DNA of 13,539 nucleotides from Clostridiales bacterium (GTDB lineage: Bacteria; Bacillota; Clostridia; Oscillospirales; QAMX01), in assembly GCA_016303065.1 (NCBI GenBank), contig JAEDMJ010000047.1, positions 1 through 13,539 on the forward strand, read 5' to 3'. Positions 12,740-13,539 of the stretch are shown in pieces. Positions within the stretch are counted from its first letter, which is position 1, and each line of letters begins with the position of its first letter. A program made the position numbers and the translations under genes. The notes below the pieces were generated by a model. The model searched no databases. It saw only the letters and a program-made list of their open reading frames with translations, and was not told the DNA's origin.

Positions 12740-13539
12740 TCATGCCTGTTCGGAAAGCTCGAGCATACGGGTCAGGGTTTTTTCGGCCGGGACGGCGAAC
12801 TCTGACGCGACGCCGACGCGGTTTTCGCCCGTTTTCAGAACGTGCAGAACCTTTTCGGGAGTGACAAGCTTCATATCCGGGCATACGGGAGTGGTTTTTG
12901 GAAAATAGAAGGTCTTGCCGGGGTTTTTGCTTTCCAGCTCGTAACGGACGCCGGCTTCGGTACCGATGATGAATTCCTTTGAAGCCGAAGCGGTGGCTTT
13001 TCTGATGATTTCCGAGGTCGAACCGATGCAGTCGGCAAGGGCGCACACCTCTTCAGTGCATTCGGGGTGGACGAGGATCTCTGCGGCGGGGTGCTCTTTT
13101 TTCAGGCTTCGGATCTCGTCGGCGGAGATGTGCTCGTGAATGGGGCAGAAGCCCTTTGCGGTTATGACATTCTTTTCCGGCACCAGGCGGGCGACATAGC
13201 GCCCCAGGTTTTTGTCCGGAATGAAAAGGATGTTTTTGTTGGGGAGATTTTTGACGATTTTTACGGCGTTTGCCGACGTGACGCACACGTCCGACCAGGA
13301 TTTTATCTCTGCCGTGGAGTTAATGTAGCACACGACGGCAAGGTCGTCGTATTTTCTGCGGATCTCCTCAACTTCTTCGCGCTTCACCATGTGCGCCATG
13401 GGGCAGTCGGCGCGGGCGTCCGGCATGAGCACGCTTTTTTCCGGGTTCAGAAGGCATCCGCTTTCTCCCATGAAAGACACGCCGCAGAACACGATCGTTT
13501 TGTTTTCAAGCTTTGAGGCGACTTTGCTGAGATAATACG
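12740..13539 (-). CDS. nadA: quinolinate synthase, 5' end outside the window
   Basis: The frame is open to the right edge, so the N-terminal part is missing; the visible part is about 266 aa. It condenses iminoaspartate with dihydroxyacetone phosphate to quinolinate using an oxygen-sensitive [4Fe-4S] cluster. Family motifs are IVFCGVSFMGES, LNPEKSVLMPD, CYINSTAEIK, TSANAV, FIPDKNLG, GFCPIHE, HPECTEEV, IIGTEAG and FYFPKTTPVCPDM. The three expected cluster cysteines are those in ADCPMA (codon at 13403-13405), HPEC (13058-13060) and VCPDM (12881-12883). The YYLSK segment at the edge is part of the upstream family region (usually GDSYYLS). It is the first visible gene of nadABC-niaR. The operon promoter and any NiaR operator must lie to the right of this window. 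Confidence 0.95.
   Translation of the reverse strand, partial: YYLSKVASKLENKTIVFCGVSFMGESGCLLNPEKSVLMPDARADCPMAHMVKREEVEEIRRKYDDLAVVCYINSTAEIKSWSDVCVTSANAVKIVKNLPNKNILFIPDKNLGRYVARLVPEKNVITAKGFCPIHEHISADEIRSLKKEHPAAEILVHPECTEEVCALADCIGSTSEIIRKATASASKEFIIGTEAGVRYELESKNPGKTFYFPKTTPVCPDMKLVTPEKVLHVLKTGENRVGVASEFAVPAEKTLTRMLELSEQA

Overview
This is an ordinary chromosomal stretch of a moderately GC-rich Firmicute, most likely a Clostridia-class anaerobe of the Oscillospirales or Christensenellales type. That placement is an inference. It rests on AGGAGG-type ribosome sites, near-consensus sigma-A promoters, a NiaR (3H-domain) regulator with nadABC, a YitT-family protein, and a MarR plus heterodimeric ABC-exporter operon. 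The sequence shows no phage, IS element, CRISPR array, toxin-antitoxin pair or defence cluster. I found no clearly new system.

Layout. At the left edge is the 5' part of an initiator tRNA-Met on the minus strand, with a fully consensus promoter (1-96). An orphan FAD-dependent, phytoene-desaturase-like oxidoreductase follows on the plus strand (270-1748). It converges on a Gfo/Idh/MocA dehydrogenase (1829-2872, minus), and the two share one 20-bp-stem bidirectional terminator. A 390-base divergent intergenic region carries two good promoters back to back, one for the dehydrogenase and one for an EamA/DMT transporter (3263-4195, plus). The transporter gene overlaps by 8 bases the end of an HD-domain phosphohydrolase gene (4188-4847, minus), and a hairpin covers both stop codons.

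Next comes a drug-efflux-type operon on the plus strand: a MarR-family regulator (5089-5523) and two ABC exporter half-transporters (5611-7374 and 7371-9218). Matching palindromes of the form ATCTAACnGnGTTA lie just after the marR promoter and again just before the first ABC gene. They look like operators of the encoded regulator. The ABC genes overlap by 4 bases. The first lacks the catalytic Glu and the H-loop His; the second has both but carries LSQGQ instead of LSGGQ. This is the pattern of a heterodimer with one degenerate and one working ATP site.

The right third lies on the minus strand. It holds an NAD biosynthesis operon, nadA (running off the right edge), nadB, nadC and niaR, closed by a good terminator. 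Downstream of it is a separately promoted YitT-family membrane protein that starts at TTG. nadA and nadB convert L-aspartate and dihydroxyacetone phosphate to quinolinate, nadC makes nicotinate mononucleotide, and niaR is the expected niacin-responsive repressor of the pathway. The NadB here is short and lacks the usual C-terminal helical domain.
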